A DNA stretch of 64,000 nt, from positions 10,618,065 to 10,682,064 of the forward strand of contig OZ018416.1 of NCBI GenBank assembly GCA_963969595.1, read 5' to 3'. The position numbers and the translations under genes were made by a program. This DNA comes from Neckera pumila. Lineage: Eukaryota; Streptophyta; Bryopsida; Hypnales; Neckeraceae. How positions within the stretch are numbered: the stretch's first letter is position 1; each line of letters starts with the position of its first letter. Under the pieces are notes generated by a model. That model was not told where the DNA came from, did no database searches, and saw only the letters and a list, made by a program, of their open reading frames with translations. Positions 22,086-32,500 of the stretch are shown piece after piece.

Positions 22086-22491
22086 ATTAGGAAAAAATTG
22101 AACCCCCAAAGTAGCCGTGAGTTTTTTTACCAATTTTTGTACTAATTGCATGAATATGAGAGTGACTACATCTTCACTACAACCACTACTTGGCATGTGC
22201 TCCATCCTCCATGAAGAAGCCATCATGAGATTTATGATATCTTAAGAGTGAATTGGATAATGATAATGAATTTTTGAGTTCATCATTCAATTCTTGGACA
22301 ATTACAATAGTGAATTACGAAGGCTTTTTCTACTCACTAATTTATGAGATCATGGAGATGGATTAGATAATGATGACAATTTTTGAATTCATCGTAGAAT
22401 TCTTGGCCTAATTAGTGAGTTGAAAAGGCTCTTCCCACCCAAATTTTTGCATTATGAAGCGGCTTCTTTTGGGGTTCAATTTTTTCCTAAT
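22086..22491. mobile_element. MITE-like inverted-repeat element, 406 bp
   Basis: The left end ATTAGGAAAAAATTGAACCC at 22086 is repeated inverted at the right end (GGGTTCAATTTTTTCCTAAT, ending 22491). The match continues inward (CAAAGTAGCCG against CAAAAGAAGCCG) for about 30 bp. A TA lies next to each GGAAAA end and could be the target duplication, as in Stowaway-like elements, but ATTA/TAAT may instead belong to the repeat. Inside, a roughly 110-bp unit is imperfectly duplicated (TTGGATAATGATAATGAATT near 22254 and TTAGATAATGATGACAATT near 22364). Non-coding. Confidence 0.65.
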
Positions 22492-22676
22492 AGAGGATTA
22501 TTTCCCATAATCTCTTGCTAAGGCCCGAAATCCGCATAATGAATGATTATAGATTTTTCATTCATCGATCGCACATGTTTCATCCATCATTTCTAAACGG
22601 GCCTTCATGTTGGACAATCTCCTTGTTGTTAGGAATTTTGAAAAAATCCTCATCGCGCTCCGCCCTCTTCATCAAC

Positions 22677-22794
<118 letters not shown>

Positions 22795-23615
22795 AAGTTC
22801 CCTCCACCTTGGAGATTGCCCTAAGTTATAAGGTAACACACCTAAAATTGCCCGGTTCCTAAAATTGCACAACGGATATTTTTACCTAAAATGTACTTTC
22901 ACTATTCATATGACTCTATAATCGTCTTTAAATACACCTATTTTTAGCACTTTGAAAATTCATAGTTTATTCACACGGTGTCCAAAAATGGCATTCTAAG
23001 AGAATCTAAAATCCCCTTTTGACTACCAACAAGACCCACAAAAAGTTTTCCAATATAATAGTTGGAACCATGCTGAATTGCTTAATTGTGCGATTTAAGG
23101 TGCAGTTACCTTACAAAGTCCATTTATTCTCTTTCCCGTAGAGCCATTCACACAGGAGTGAGGACGCCTTGCTTGTACAGACGTTCAAACCCTAAATTTC
23201 TGGTTGTCTGGCTCTCTCGTCTTTGCTTCCCGCACAGGCACAATCCGACCGAGACCAAGCTGAATCCCGACGCAATGGCAAGTTTTCCAAGCGAATTTTG
23301 ATGCAATTTCTCATTTACAGCGTCTGCAGTAGCACCCACATAAGATATATTACAAATGTTGACATCAGAGTAACACAAATTCGGATCAGAAGGGGATACC
23401 TCGTGAGTGTCAACAGCAAGTTGCGTTGAAGTTTGGGCGCAATTTATCAGGTGTGAAACAATTACCGATTCTCTCGTTGAAGGATGTTTTAGCACTACTG
23501 TGTACGATGCTTTGGAATGTCGATGGTCGCGCTGTTGACCTTGATGCTGTTTTGAGTCAGTCGTGGCCCACAGGTTTCTGAAAGAGATCTGTCTGTTTCC
23601 TATGAAGGTGTCGCA
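22795..23615 (+). promoter_or_regulatory. Upstream and leader region of the MED27 gene
   Basis: Composition shifts from AT-rich to balanced at about 23100, marking the likely promoter and 5'UTR of the next gene. A telobox-like AAACCCTAAA lies at 23188-23197, a motif often found near plant housekeeping promoters. The minus-strand ORF at 23148-23774 overlaps the MED27 first exon antisense and shows no domain, so it was not annotated. Confidence 0.4.
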
Positions 23616-26600
23616 ATGCAGTCCTCTCCGTATTTTTCGATGGAGAAGCTCGCAGCAATGCAGCAACCGAGTCCGACGCAGTCGTCCCCGTCGACGGGCT
23701 TCATGGGTCCGCGATCGTCTCCTCTGTTTTCCTCGGCAGTGGATCAGCCGGAGCCTCCCGCTCCTGCAGGACAAGATGTTGGCAGGTTCACGCTCTCACG
23801 GACCTCTCGCTTCGTCTTTCTTCCTCGTGTTATGCTTTCCCCCCTTTGTTCTGGAATTTCGATTGAAGCCCTGACCAGTGTACTTCATTAGGTCACTACG
23901 GTCTGAATACTGAGAATTAGAACATGGTAATGGATAGGTAGAAGTGCATTGTGCATAACTCTCAAACAAGCTATCGCTCGCACGATTCGCCCAAGAAATG
24001 AGGACGAAATCTCAGAAATCTGTGTCTACTCTGTTGTCGTAGTCGCCATGTACCTTCGATTGCTTGCTGTGATCTCAATTGCTTCGAGTTGGGAGGCGTA
24101 TTATGGCTCATTAGGTGTGCATTTTCAGTAGCTTTCCATCAAGATAGCACTCAAAACATTTCTTTGACAATTGAGCACAAAGTCTGAGAGTAACCATTGA
24201 AAATTTGAGAGCGACTATTGCTTACAGCAGTCTTTGGTTCCCAGGGCCCTATATACCGGCCTTTCAAGTTTTGTGCATATCAACCAACTGTGCAGTTTAG
24301 TTGCATCAATTTGTAGGGTTTAGGGTTTCACTGGAAAATTGAATGCAGGGATTTGAATGTGACGCTTTGTGCTCTTGCAGGCCAAACACGATGTCAAGTG
24401 GACCAGAAAGCGATCAAGCTCCTCCACGGCGTCTTGCGACCGCGCTTGAAGGCTTAGGCCGAGCCGTCCGTCACATTGCCGATGTTCGCACCGGTGCGGA
24501 CCTGCTCCTGGAAGCAATGGACGTGTCTGCGCATGTTCGCGGACGTGAGACTGGAGGCAAGAAGTCCAGTGATGGTATTCAGAAAGCAGCCGAGGCCATG
24601 AGAAAAGCCCTTGATGAGCTTCGTTCTACAGGTAATGTACATTTCTTTATACAAAGAATATGTTCGCTTTCCTACATATTGGTTTCCCGAAAGAAAAGCA
24701 TGTTTGAAACAAAAAAGCAAAAGGGACCACTTCATGTAAAAAAGACACAAATAGGCATAAAGAAAGTAGAGAGGTGCCACATTTGAGATAGTTACCCTTG
24801 TTATATCGGAGATTTTACTAAGAAGTCAAACTTTTTGACTTGAGTTACGACTTTAAAACCGCCTTTAAACCTTTGTTTTAACAATAAACAACATGTTTGT
24901 AGCTGAAAGCAAAGAGGACCATGTCAATGACTCACTTCATGAACATGAACATGAACATGAACAAGAAACAGGTAAAGAAGCAAAAAAGTGTCAGCTGATG
25001 ACAAAAGACATAGTTGCCTTGTTGTTTCTCACAGTTCTACACATGCTTTTAGGATAGGCTCATTGTATATATCATGTCTAAACTTCTTCAAGTGTCCAAA
25101 GTACATTGAAAGATTTTTTGGTATCCTTTTTCAATTCCCAATAAGATCCAACAAAAATTTAAAGTATTTTAATAATCTGAACTGTGCTCAAATGCTTGTT
25201 TGGATGTTTTAAGAACAGGGTATTTAACATTATTATCACGCATGCTTTGTTGACATTAGAATGACCTCTTTATCAGTTCTGCCAGTTCTTATGTTCCACT
25301 GTTTACTACCTTTTTGACGGGTAAAATAAATTTCTCTGGGGCTTTAGCTCTGGATGTTCTCTATATTGTTCCTGGTCTCTATCAGTCGTGAGTAATTGGT
25401 GTTTGGGGACTTGATAAGCAATGGTTTCGTGTAGCATTTGAATCATATAGTGTAGGCAATGACAGATGGGAGTACAAGTTTTTGTGATTAAAGTTATATG
25501 ATTTCTGCAGGAAAGGAGTTAGAAGCTGCTGGAGTGCTGAATGGAGCGCAGCAGAGGTTTGAAGAGAATGGGCTGTGGAATATGCCAGTTCCTTTTGTTG
25601 CCCCTGATGGAGCTTTGGTTCCTTACGCTTGGAAACGTCAAATAGCTGGGCAAGCAGCAGCTTCAGCGTATGACAGAGCAAGGTATGCGTTTTCCTTACT
25701 GGAATTTGAGATGGTTCACGTATCGGTACTAGAGTTTGCGCCAAGGAAACTGACCTGGCCTTTTTATGACATGATTTTGGCATGGTTCTTTCCACCATGA
25801 CGAGTAACATGTCGTTCTAATTCTGCAGGCTTGCTCTCAAGGCATTTACTGAGCAGAAAAGACGAGTCTTCCCAGGTCTGGCTGCCACGACCGTTGAAGC
25901 CAAACGTCCCCGTGTTGAAGGCTCAGAGGCTTCAGATGCTTCCGTACCGTCTTTGCCGGACTTATTGAGGCGCCTACAACCTGAAACTCAAGGAATGGCG
26001 GTTACACCTTATGATCGCCTTGCTTGGATGAATAAATCAAAATCAAAAGACGGAATGTCTAGTTTGGTACTCACTTCCCACTCTTCACTCTCAGTAAGGC
26101 ATGGTAATGCTGGAGTACCTCAAGCTGGAGGGGACAATTCCACTACGTCCACGAGGCAGACTGAGAAGCTAGCTGTTTTGGAAGCTTCAATACCTGGAGT
26201 GCTTGTGGCTGTTGTTTCGGTTCTGCCCGCTTCGTCTGTGTATCCAGATGCTGTTGCTGTATTCTCTCCTGCTGAGGTAGGCCGACATAGTTTAAACGTC
26301 AGTTTTAGGATTCTTAATTGCACATTGTGATGATAGACAGACGTTCTCATCATTCCACATTTTCACAAGTTTTATGAAGTATGTCGTGTTCCATTATTCA
26401 AGTAGACTACTGAATAATCCATATTTCTGGACATTTTTGCAGACAGGTGGACATATCCAAGCATGGGGTGTATCGCATCACAAACTCTATCAGCGATTCT
26501 CCGTAAGTATTTTTGTGCTAGATCTGCCCTGAATAAGAACCAATTGGATTAACTGCATTTTATATTGTTTCTCCTTGAGTTTATGACTCCATGTGTTGCA

Positions 26601-27404
26601 AGTTAAATTCTGACTTCTGGCCATTTGACTGTTCTGACTTTGTCGTGCAATCTGCTTCCCATTATCGAGGGAGAGCTGTTGTTTCTTGAAATATGTTTGC
26701 ATGTGAGCTTTGTATAATATTGAAGGTTCAATGATCTGATAACATACATTCTGCAGGAGCATGCAGCAAAAGTTTTGCACCATCTATTGCAACAAGACCG
26801 ATCTTCTGCATTGGAGCTTCTCCTGGTAAGTACATAGCCACTTTAAAGAAATTTACTTTGATCAAATGAAACTGAAATCGGCGTTAAATGTTCAAGCAAG
26901 TTTGGTGCATGTGGACCCAAGGTGCATGCTGAGGACTTACTGTATATCTCTCATCTCTGATCTGCTCATAAACTAACCGATGTTATCTCTGTCTTTGTCG
27001 TTGGGGTATGCAGAGATGGCTACACTCATATCGGACGCTTTTTACACAACAGTGCTCGTAAGTCCTTTTCCCATAAACTAATTGATTACTAGAATGACAT
27101 TAATTCGTAATTTACATTCACAGGATTAATTTCTATGGTTTCATTTATGTTACGTACGTGAGACCAATGTGTGTGAGAACATCTCGAATCTCGGTATGCT
27201 TATGATTATTTTGGAAACTGCAGGGTTTGCAAGCACGTGATGGCCTTTGATGGTCCATCTGATCTCATATTTCCTCCTTTGGTTAGGCCTACACCACGGC
27301 CAACAATCACAAAGAGTGTGCAAAATAGCAAGCCAGAGGAATCCATTGTAGAAAGTGAGTTACTTGCTTATCATTTGGGTTGCACCCCCAAGGGTGTGCT
27401 ATGA
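23616..27404 (+). CDS. MED27: Mediator complex subunit 27
   Basis: Nine coding exons join in phase: 23616-23785, 24381-24631, 24903-24971, 25511-25682, 25829-26276, 26443-26502, 26757-26825, 27014-27057 and 27224-27404, giving 487 aa. The N-terminus is Pro/Ser/Gln-rich and disordered. A helical segment follows (LATALEGLGRAVRHIADVRT), then a His-Glu repeat (HEHEHEHE, about 153-160). The C-terminal third carries the family signature: RWLHSYRTLFTQQC with a Cys427-x2-Cys430 pair, then FDGPSDLIFPPLVRP. MED27 belongs to the Mediator tail/upper-middle region, bridging activators and RNA polymerase II in the nucleus. The last exon reads about 17 codons past the core; GAAA|GTGAGT at 27353 could be an alternative donor, so the last residues are uncertain. 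The promoter and first intron contain telobox motifs (TAGGGTTTAGGGTTT at 24316). Confidence 0.9.
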
Positions 27405-28010
27405 GTATGCCGTTCCTGCACTCCTTATTGTTTTCGAGTCGGGTTTGGAAAGTAAATATTTCAAGACAAATGCATTCAAGCAGACATGATTTTCTAGGAA
27501 GCACTATTCTCGCACACTCTCATTTGATATGTGCGCTGTCCATGAATCAAAATGGAAAATGGTGTGATGAAACAAGCAGCTCAACTGTGACATTTTTATG
27601 CTACGAAATATCTCTCCCACCGGCTGTTTCACGTAAGGGTTTCATGTTCTGTATGCCGAGGCCTCAATCGATTTGAACAACTTAGTGGAGATGTGTTGTG
27701 AAGCTGCCCATCATCTCTGCAAGCTCTCACATAGATCTCAGTCTGATTGTCTTTCTCTGCATTCAAGCCCTTTGGAGTTCTAATGGGCTATTCACACGCG
27801 TTCACAACTTTATGTGTGGAAGTTGTCCAATTCTCTAATGCCCTTGCATTTTGGTGAACAAACAATCGGAGTCAACATTGATGGCATGTGTCAAGATTAT
27901 CTTGGTTGCAGCAAACTCCAGCTCAAATTTGAAACTTCCAGGGTTAGCAAGTTGAAGAATTACACTAATAATGATATTAGTGTAAACCACACTAATTGAT
28001 TTATAAATGC

Positions 28011-28095
28011 TACTCCCTCCGTTTGGAAATAGTGTATCCATTCTCTATAGTGATTGGACTAAGAATGAATGCACTATTTCCAAACGGAGGGAGTA
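28011..28095. mobile_element. Stowaway-like mini-MITE, 81 bp with TA duplication
   Basis: CTCCCTCCGTTTGGAAATAG at 28013 is repeated inverted, ending GGAGGGAG at 28093, with TA on each side (28011-28012 and 28094-28095). The end sequence CTCCCTCCGT is the classic Stowaway terminus, and the TA duplication fits a Tc1/mariner-type transposase. The arms (about 25 bp each) leave only a short loop, making this one of the shorter possible forms. Confidence 0.85.
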
Positions 28096-28207
28096 TAAGT
28101 TTTTACTCTTGATGAATATTTTCACCAACTATGATTACAAATATCCCCCTAGAGCTTTGATTAGTATAGATATTTGTGGTCTTGTTCATCAAAAGTAAAA
28201 ACTTATA
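28094..28207. repeat. 114-bp inverted-repeat element next to the Stowaway MITE
   Basis: TATAAGTTTTTACTCTTGAT at 28094 pairs with ATCAAAAGTAAAAACTTATA ending at 28207. A second inner pair (TTACAAATATCC with AGATATTTGTGG) extends the hairpin. Its first TA is the right-hand TA of the Stowaway element, so the two elements abut or one inserted at the edge of the other. Confidence 0.65.
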
Positions 28208-29588
28208 GCATTTTCAAATCAACTAGGGTGGTTGTACGAAATTTTTCTTATTTAGTGTAGTGGTCCAGTGAGTACAGGGATACATTTTCAATATCATCTT
28301 TTTAATTAAGGTAGATAAGCTTATTACCACCTTGCTTAGCAATTTGAATATCTTAGAGCCAACTCCAAAAGAGACACATGTTTTCTAAAGATGCACGCTT
28401 GTTTCACAAATTAAATCCATGTAGAATTATAATTTTCTAATTAGAATTGTAATTTTTGTGAATTTCTGAAGTAGTCAGCAAGGAATTACAAAGTTCCTCG
28501 TAAAGTGGAGTCATGAATGTTATATAAGCAATCCATAATTGTCTTTCCATATATCTAATGGCAATTAAGTATTCACCAATAAAGAATTGACAGGTTACTA
28601 CTTCATGACAATAATTGGCAATGGATTTGGATGAGTTTTGAAGTGGAATTGGGGACAAAAGTAGGATGACAGATTTAGGATGTTGGCGGAAATGGATTGG
28701 TCTACCTTATATTACATTGTCTTTTGTCTCTCTAAATCCTATGTAACAAATAAAAAACCCTAAATCCTAATATAAAATTTTAAATGACTTTCTATATAAT
28801 AGCCTCTGAGCCCTCAGTGCTTAAATAAGATAGTAAAATCAATTTTTAAAATTGTAATAAATAATGATAATTCCTTTTTGATACTCTTATTACAGAAGCA
28901 TGTTGAATATTTTTGTGTCTTTCCATTGATATGTTACATTATGTGTATTTAAGCTTCCTCAATGAACTGCATTTTCCAAAATATTCATCATTCAATTCAC
29001 TAATCTCCACCAATGAACTTGTTCAACGATTTTAGTGAAACATGAAATCCTTCTTTTCCGCTCAACGAGACCGACAAAACAATCAGTGGGATCTTCTTGT
29101 CATTTACTATAATGCTTTTTTTTGCCCACCGATCTCACATGCAGGAGGCCCTCTATGCAGAACTCCATATTATCAATAGCGTTTGATAATGTGACATTAA
29201 AGAGGTCGCCAGCATTTCTTGCGCTCCCTATTCCGCGCCCGCGTGGTAATAGGGATTACCCGTGTTTTGCGAAGTTCGGAATGATTTCCGTCACTGGAAG
29301 CCAGACTGCCTTTTGCACTTTGAAGCACACAAATCAGAACAGTGCGTTGCACGTCGGGCGGGGATGCTCGAATTGCAAGAAGAAACCAGCTTGTCATTGC
29401 GACTGCTTTAGATTCCACTTCTTAGAGTATTTTCTTGTACAGGAAACCAAGAATTTGAGTAGGATCACCAAGAAATTCGCTCCCGTTAGTTTTCGATTCC
29501 TGCTCCTCTTCTTCCTCTCCGTGTGATCGTCCGCATCGATTGGGATGAGGATTGCCTGAATTCACGAGCTCCGGAGTTCCGTGCCATC

Positions 29589-32500
29589 ATGGGCGTGGAT
29601 CTAGTGCGCGAGTGTCAACGATGCCTCGCCCAGGTGAGTTGAGTAAGGGCGGTTTAGGTCACGCCAATTCCTTTTGCTTCTTCCAAGTGCAACAAGCAAA
29701 CCCTAGATGGAGTGCGCGTCCACAGATGTGGGTTTAGAAAACATTTAGGGTTCAGAGCGAGCGAGAAAAATAGGTGGCCTGTAGAGGAACTTCGAGAGAA
29801 ACGATAGTTACTAGTGATCTGTAGAGGGAATTTAGGGTTGGTTAGAGAAATCATTGACACTGGTGGTCTTTAGAGGATTTAGGATTGGAGAAAAAATTCG
29901 TAGACGAGGAATTGGCTTTACACGATGGCTTTACCATTGTTGGTGGATGGGAATTGTCTGTCAGGTGGCGGATGAAGTGGAAGGAGGCTTGCTCTATGTG
30001 GACGAAGGAGCAGGGGAGGCTCTGCATTACTTGGGAGGCCTTCCTTTTTTGTTGCAGTTGGGCGTCCGATCGGTCTGCAGCTTAGAGAATGCTTCTCCTC
30101 TTGATGCTGTATGATAATATATCTTCTTGCCTCCTTTTTGATGACGTGTTTCTGCTGGTGTTTTATGTTTGGTATTGAAGGCAATGCCTCTTGCTCCAAT
30201 CTCCTTGAGCTGTGATATTTTGCATGTTTGGCTATTCGGGAATCGCAAATGTGCAATCATCTCCCTTACTATTCCATGTAAGGGAACAGCTGAAAGTGAC
30301 ACTGTCTTTGACTGAGAGTATGTCATTAGAGAACTGAAGAAAATCACTGTACAAGTTGTTTCGTATATCTCCGACATTGCAAAAATCCTTGAAGCACTGA
30401 TTGCTCAAAAAACTCTTCAAATTTCATTGGTTGCTTTTGAATGCTTCTGGTAGTTTCGGAGACTGTGTGTTCCTTTCAGTGCCAAACCTAGGTGTCGCAT
30501 TTTAGATGGAGTCATTTTTAGGAACACATACCTTATCTTAGTTCTGTGCAAGCTTTTCTAATTGGTCTGCTTGATGGGAATTCTACAGATAGTAAATGTG
30601 CTGCCACCATTACTAACAGTAGGAGGTCGTGACGAAACTGTTGCGATTTGAAATTGATTTCTGGCACTCCTAATGCTATGAACATGATTGCAGGCAGTAG
30701 CCTGGCAAGGGGGGCGGCTCCAAAAAGTGGTAGTCCTCACTGCACGTTTACTTAGCGATGCCCATCGGTACATATTGCGGTGTATGCGGTGTCACCCTAG
30801 TGTCAAAAAATGCACTATCTTCACCTCTATTTCGCAGGTACCACACACTCATTTTTGCTATAATGTATGTAGATGTCATTTGTTTACTGCCTCATATTGC
30901 TTACGTGAACATTCCGTAAAAGGTTCGTGTTCTATGTGTATGTCATGGCAGGAAGGACATTCGGCATGCTTCGAGACTCCGCTGGGGCACAATGCCTTCA
31001 GCGAGTACAGGAGCTTACTCCAACAAGACCTCCAACCGAAAGCAGTACCCGCTGATGAAAGCTTCTCATGGAGAGAGAAATCAGATGAGCTTGAACTCAT
31101 TGTAAGGCACACGCCCTTGTTAATGTGCGCCTTGACGCCCAACCTGTTCGTGTTACCGTCAGGTGGGGCAGAAGCCGAGGCTCCACTTTCGGATCACAAG
31201 ACGGATGTGTCACTTGGTCCAGGGTTGCCGGCCATTGACACTGGTGTGATGTTTGATGTCGACGATAGAATCCCGTCTGGAGCATCACTTCTCGGGCACT
31301 TTCTACAACAACTGACTGCTCAGGTCTAGCCCCACTTTCTGCAGTCAATTCGTATTGATGTTTATCAATCTCCATCGCAAGGACCCTCCCTAGATTGAGA
31401 AAGTTTTTAATGTTAAGTCATTAGATTCATATAGTCCTCATGGTGAACTGTGACGTTTATATTATCGTACCCGCACAGCAGATTTATACACTATAAGACG
31501 AATATTTAATTAAAGTTCAAAAGTAAGTTTCGCCCGTATTTTTATTCCGCCGCATATAAAATACTCATGAAACACATAGAACACACACGATGTTTGCTGA
31601 TCTTAATCTTCACCATCTCGTTTCTCAACCTCATCTTTTTCATTTTTTATTTTTCTTAGAATTATTTTGCTGCAAACCTCCATATCGTATCTGTAGTGTA
31701 GCAGAATTGGTGTTGACTTAATATTAGTTTGACGTCAGTGTTAACTTGAGAATTGCAGTAACAAGTTTTAAGTTTAAATTAAGCCACCATTAACTTGTCA
31801 ATAGTTTAATATTGATGTAATGTCCTATTAGACTAACATTAGTATTGTTACCATTAATAACTTTGTCAACCTAGTGGGGGATCTTTTGAGCTGTCTATTT
31901 CGTCCTTGTTATACTGAAGTTTGTAATAGTTCTTAACAGTATTAGTGATTGTGCAGCTAGATGTAAAAGTGGACGTCTTTTCATTGGGTCCACTCGCTCA
32001 CCTGGTTGGGAACCTGGTGACAGACCTCTCAACCTCAATCGTGCTAGACCATGGCTCACAACGAAAATCTGCGGGTCTTTTACTGGTGGATCGATCATTG
32101 GACCTGATAACACCCACATGCCACAACGACAACTTTATGGATCTTGTCGTTTATTCCCTTCTTCGCAGGTAATTCAATTGCTTCTTACCTGGTTTTGCAT
32201 AATAGTCTGCATTTCATGATTTTGTGTTGATTTTAGCGCTGTAGGTCTAAGTACCTTTTATCCTCAAGACGAAGGTGACCAGTTTCTCACTATGCCTACC
32301 TCATATTATTTGACTTTTCATTCCATTCGTTCCATATCCTGAGAACCCTTGCTACTTCATTTAATATATTGAGAAGTTTGACCCTTCATGTCTGCTGTTG
32401 TGACTACATTCCTTAGTAACTGATTATTCTTCAAAATTCCCCCAAATTTCCAAGAATATGCCGACTCTAAGAAGGACCTAGTGTCGACTTAGTGTCTAGA

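Larger units (their letters stand above)
27405..29588. other. Intergenic region between MED27 and MIP3
   Basis: 27405 to about 27800 is the probable 3' region of MED27. 28011-28207 holds two adjoining small inverted-repeat elements (listed separately). About 28210-29100 is AT-rich with nothing recognised. From about 29120 the GC content rises (CGCGCCCGCGTGG at 29234) toward the start of the next gene, consistent with promoter and leader sequence. Confidence 0.5.

Noticed and set aside
23148..23774. 208-codon minus-strand ORF
   Set aside because: Arg-rich antisense shadow of the MED27 first exon and leader; no domain and no splice context.
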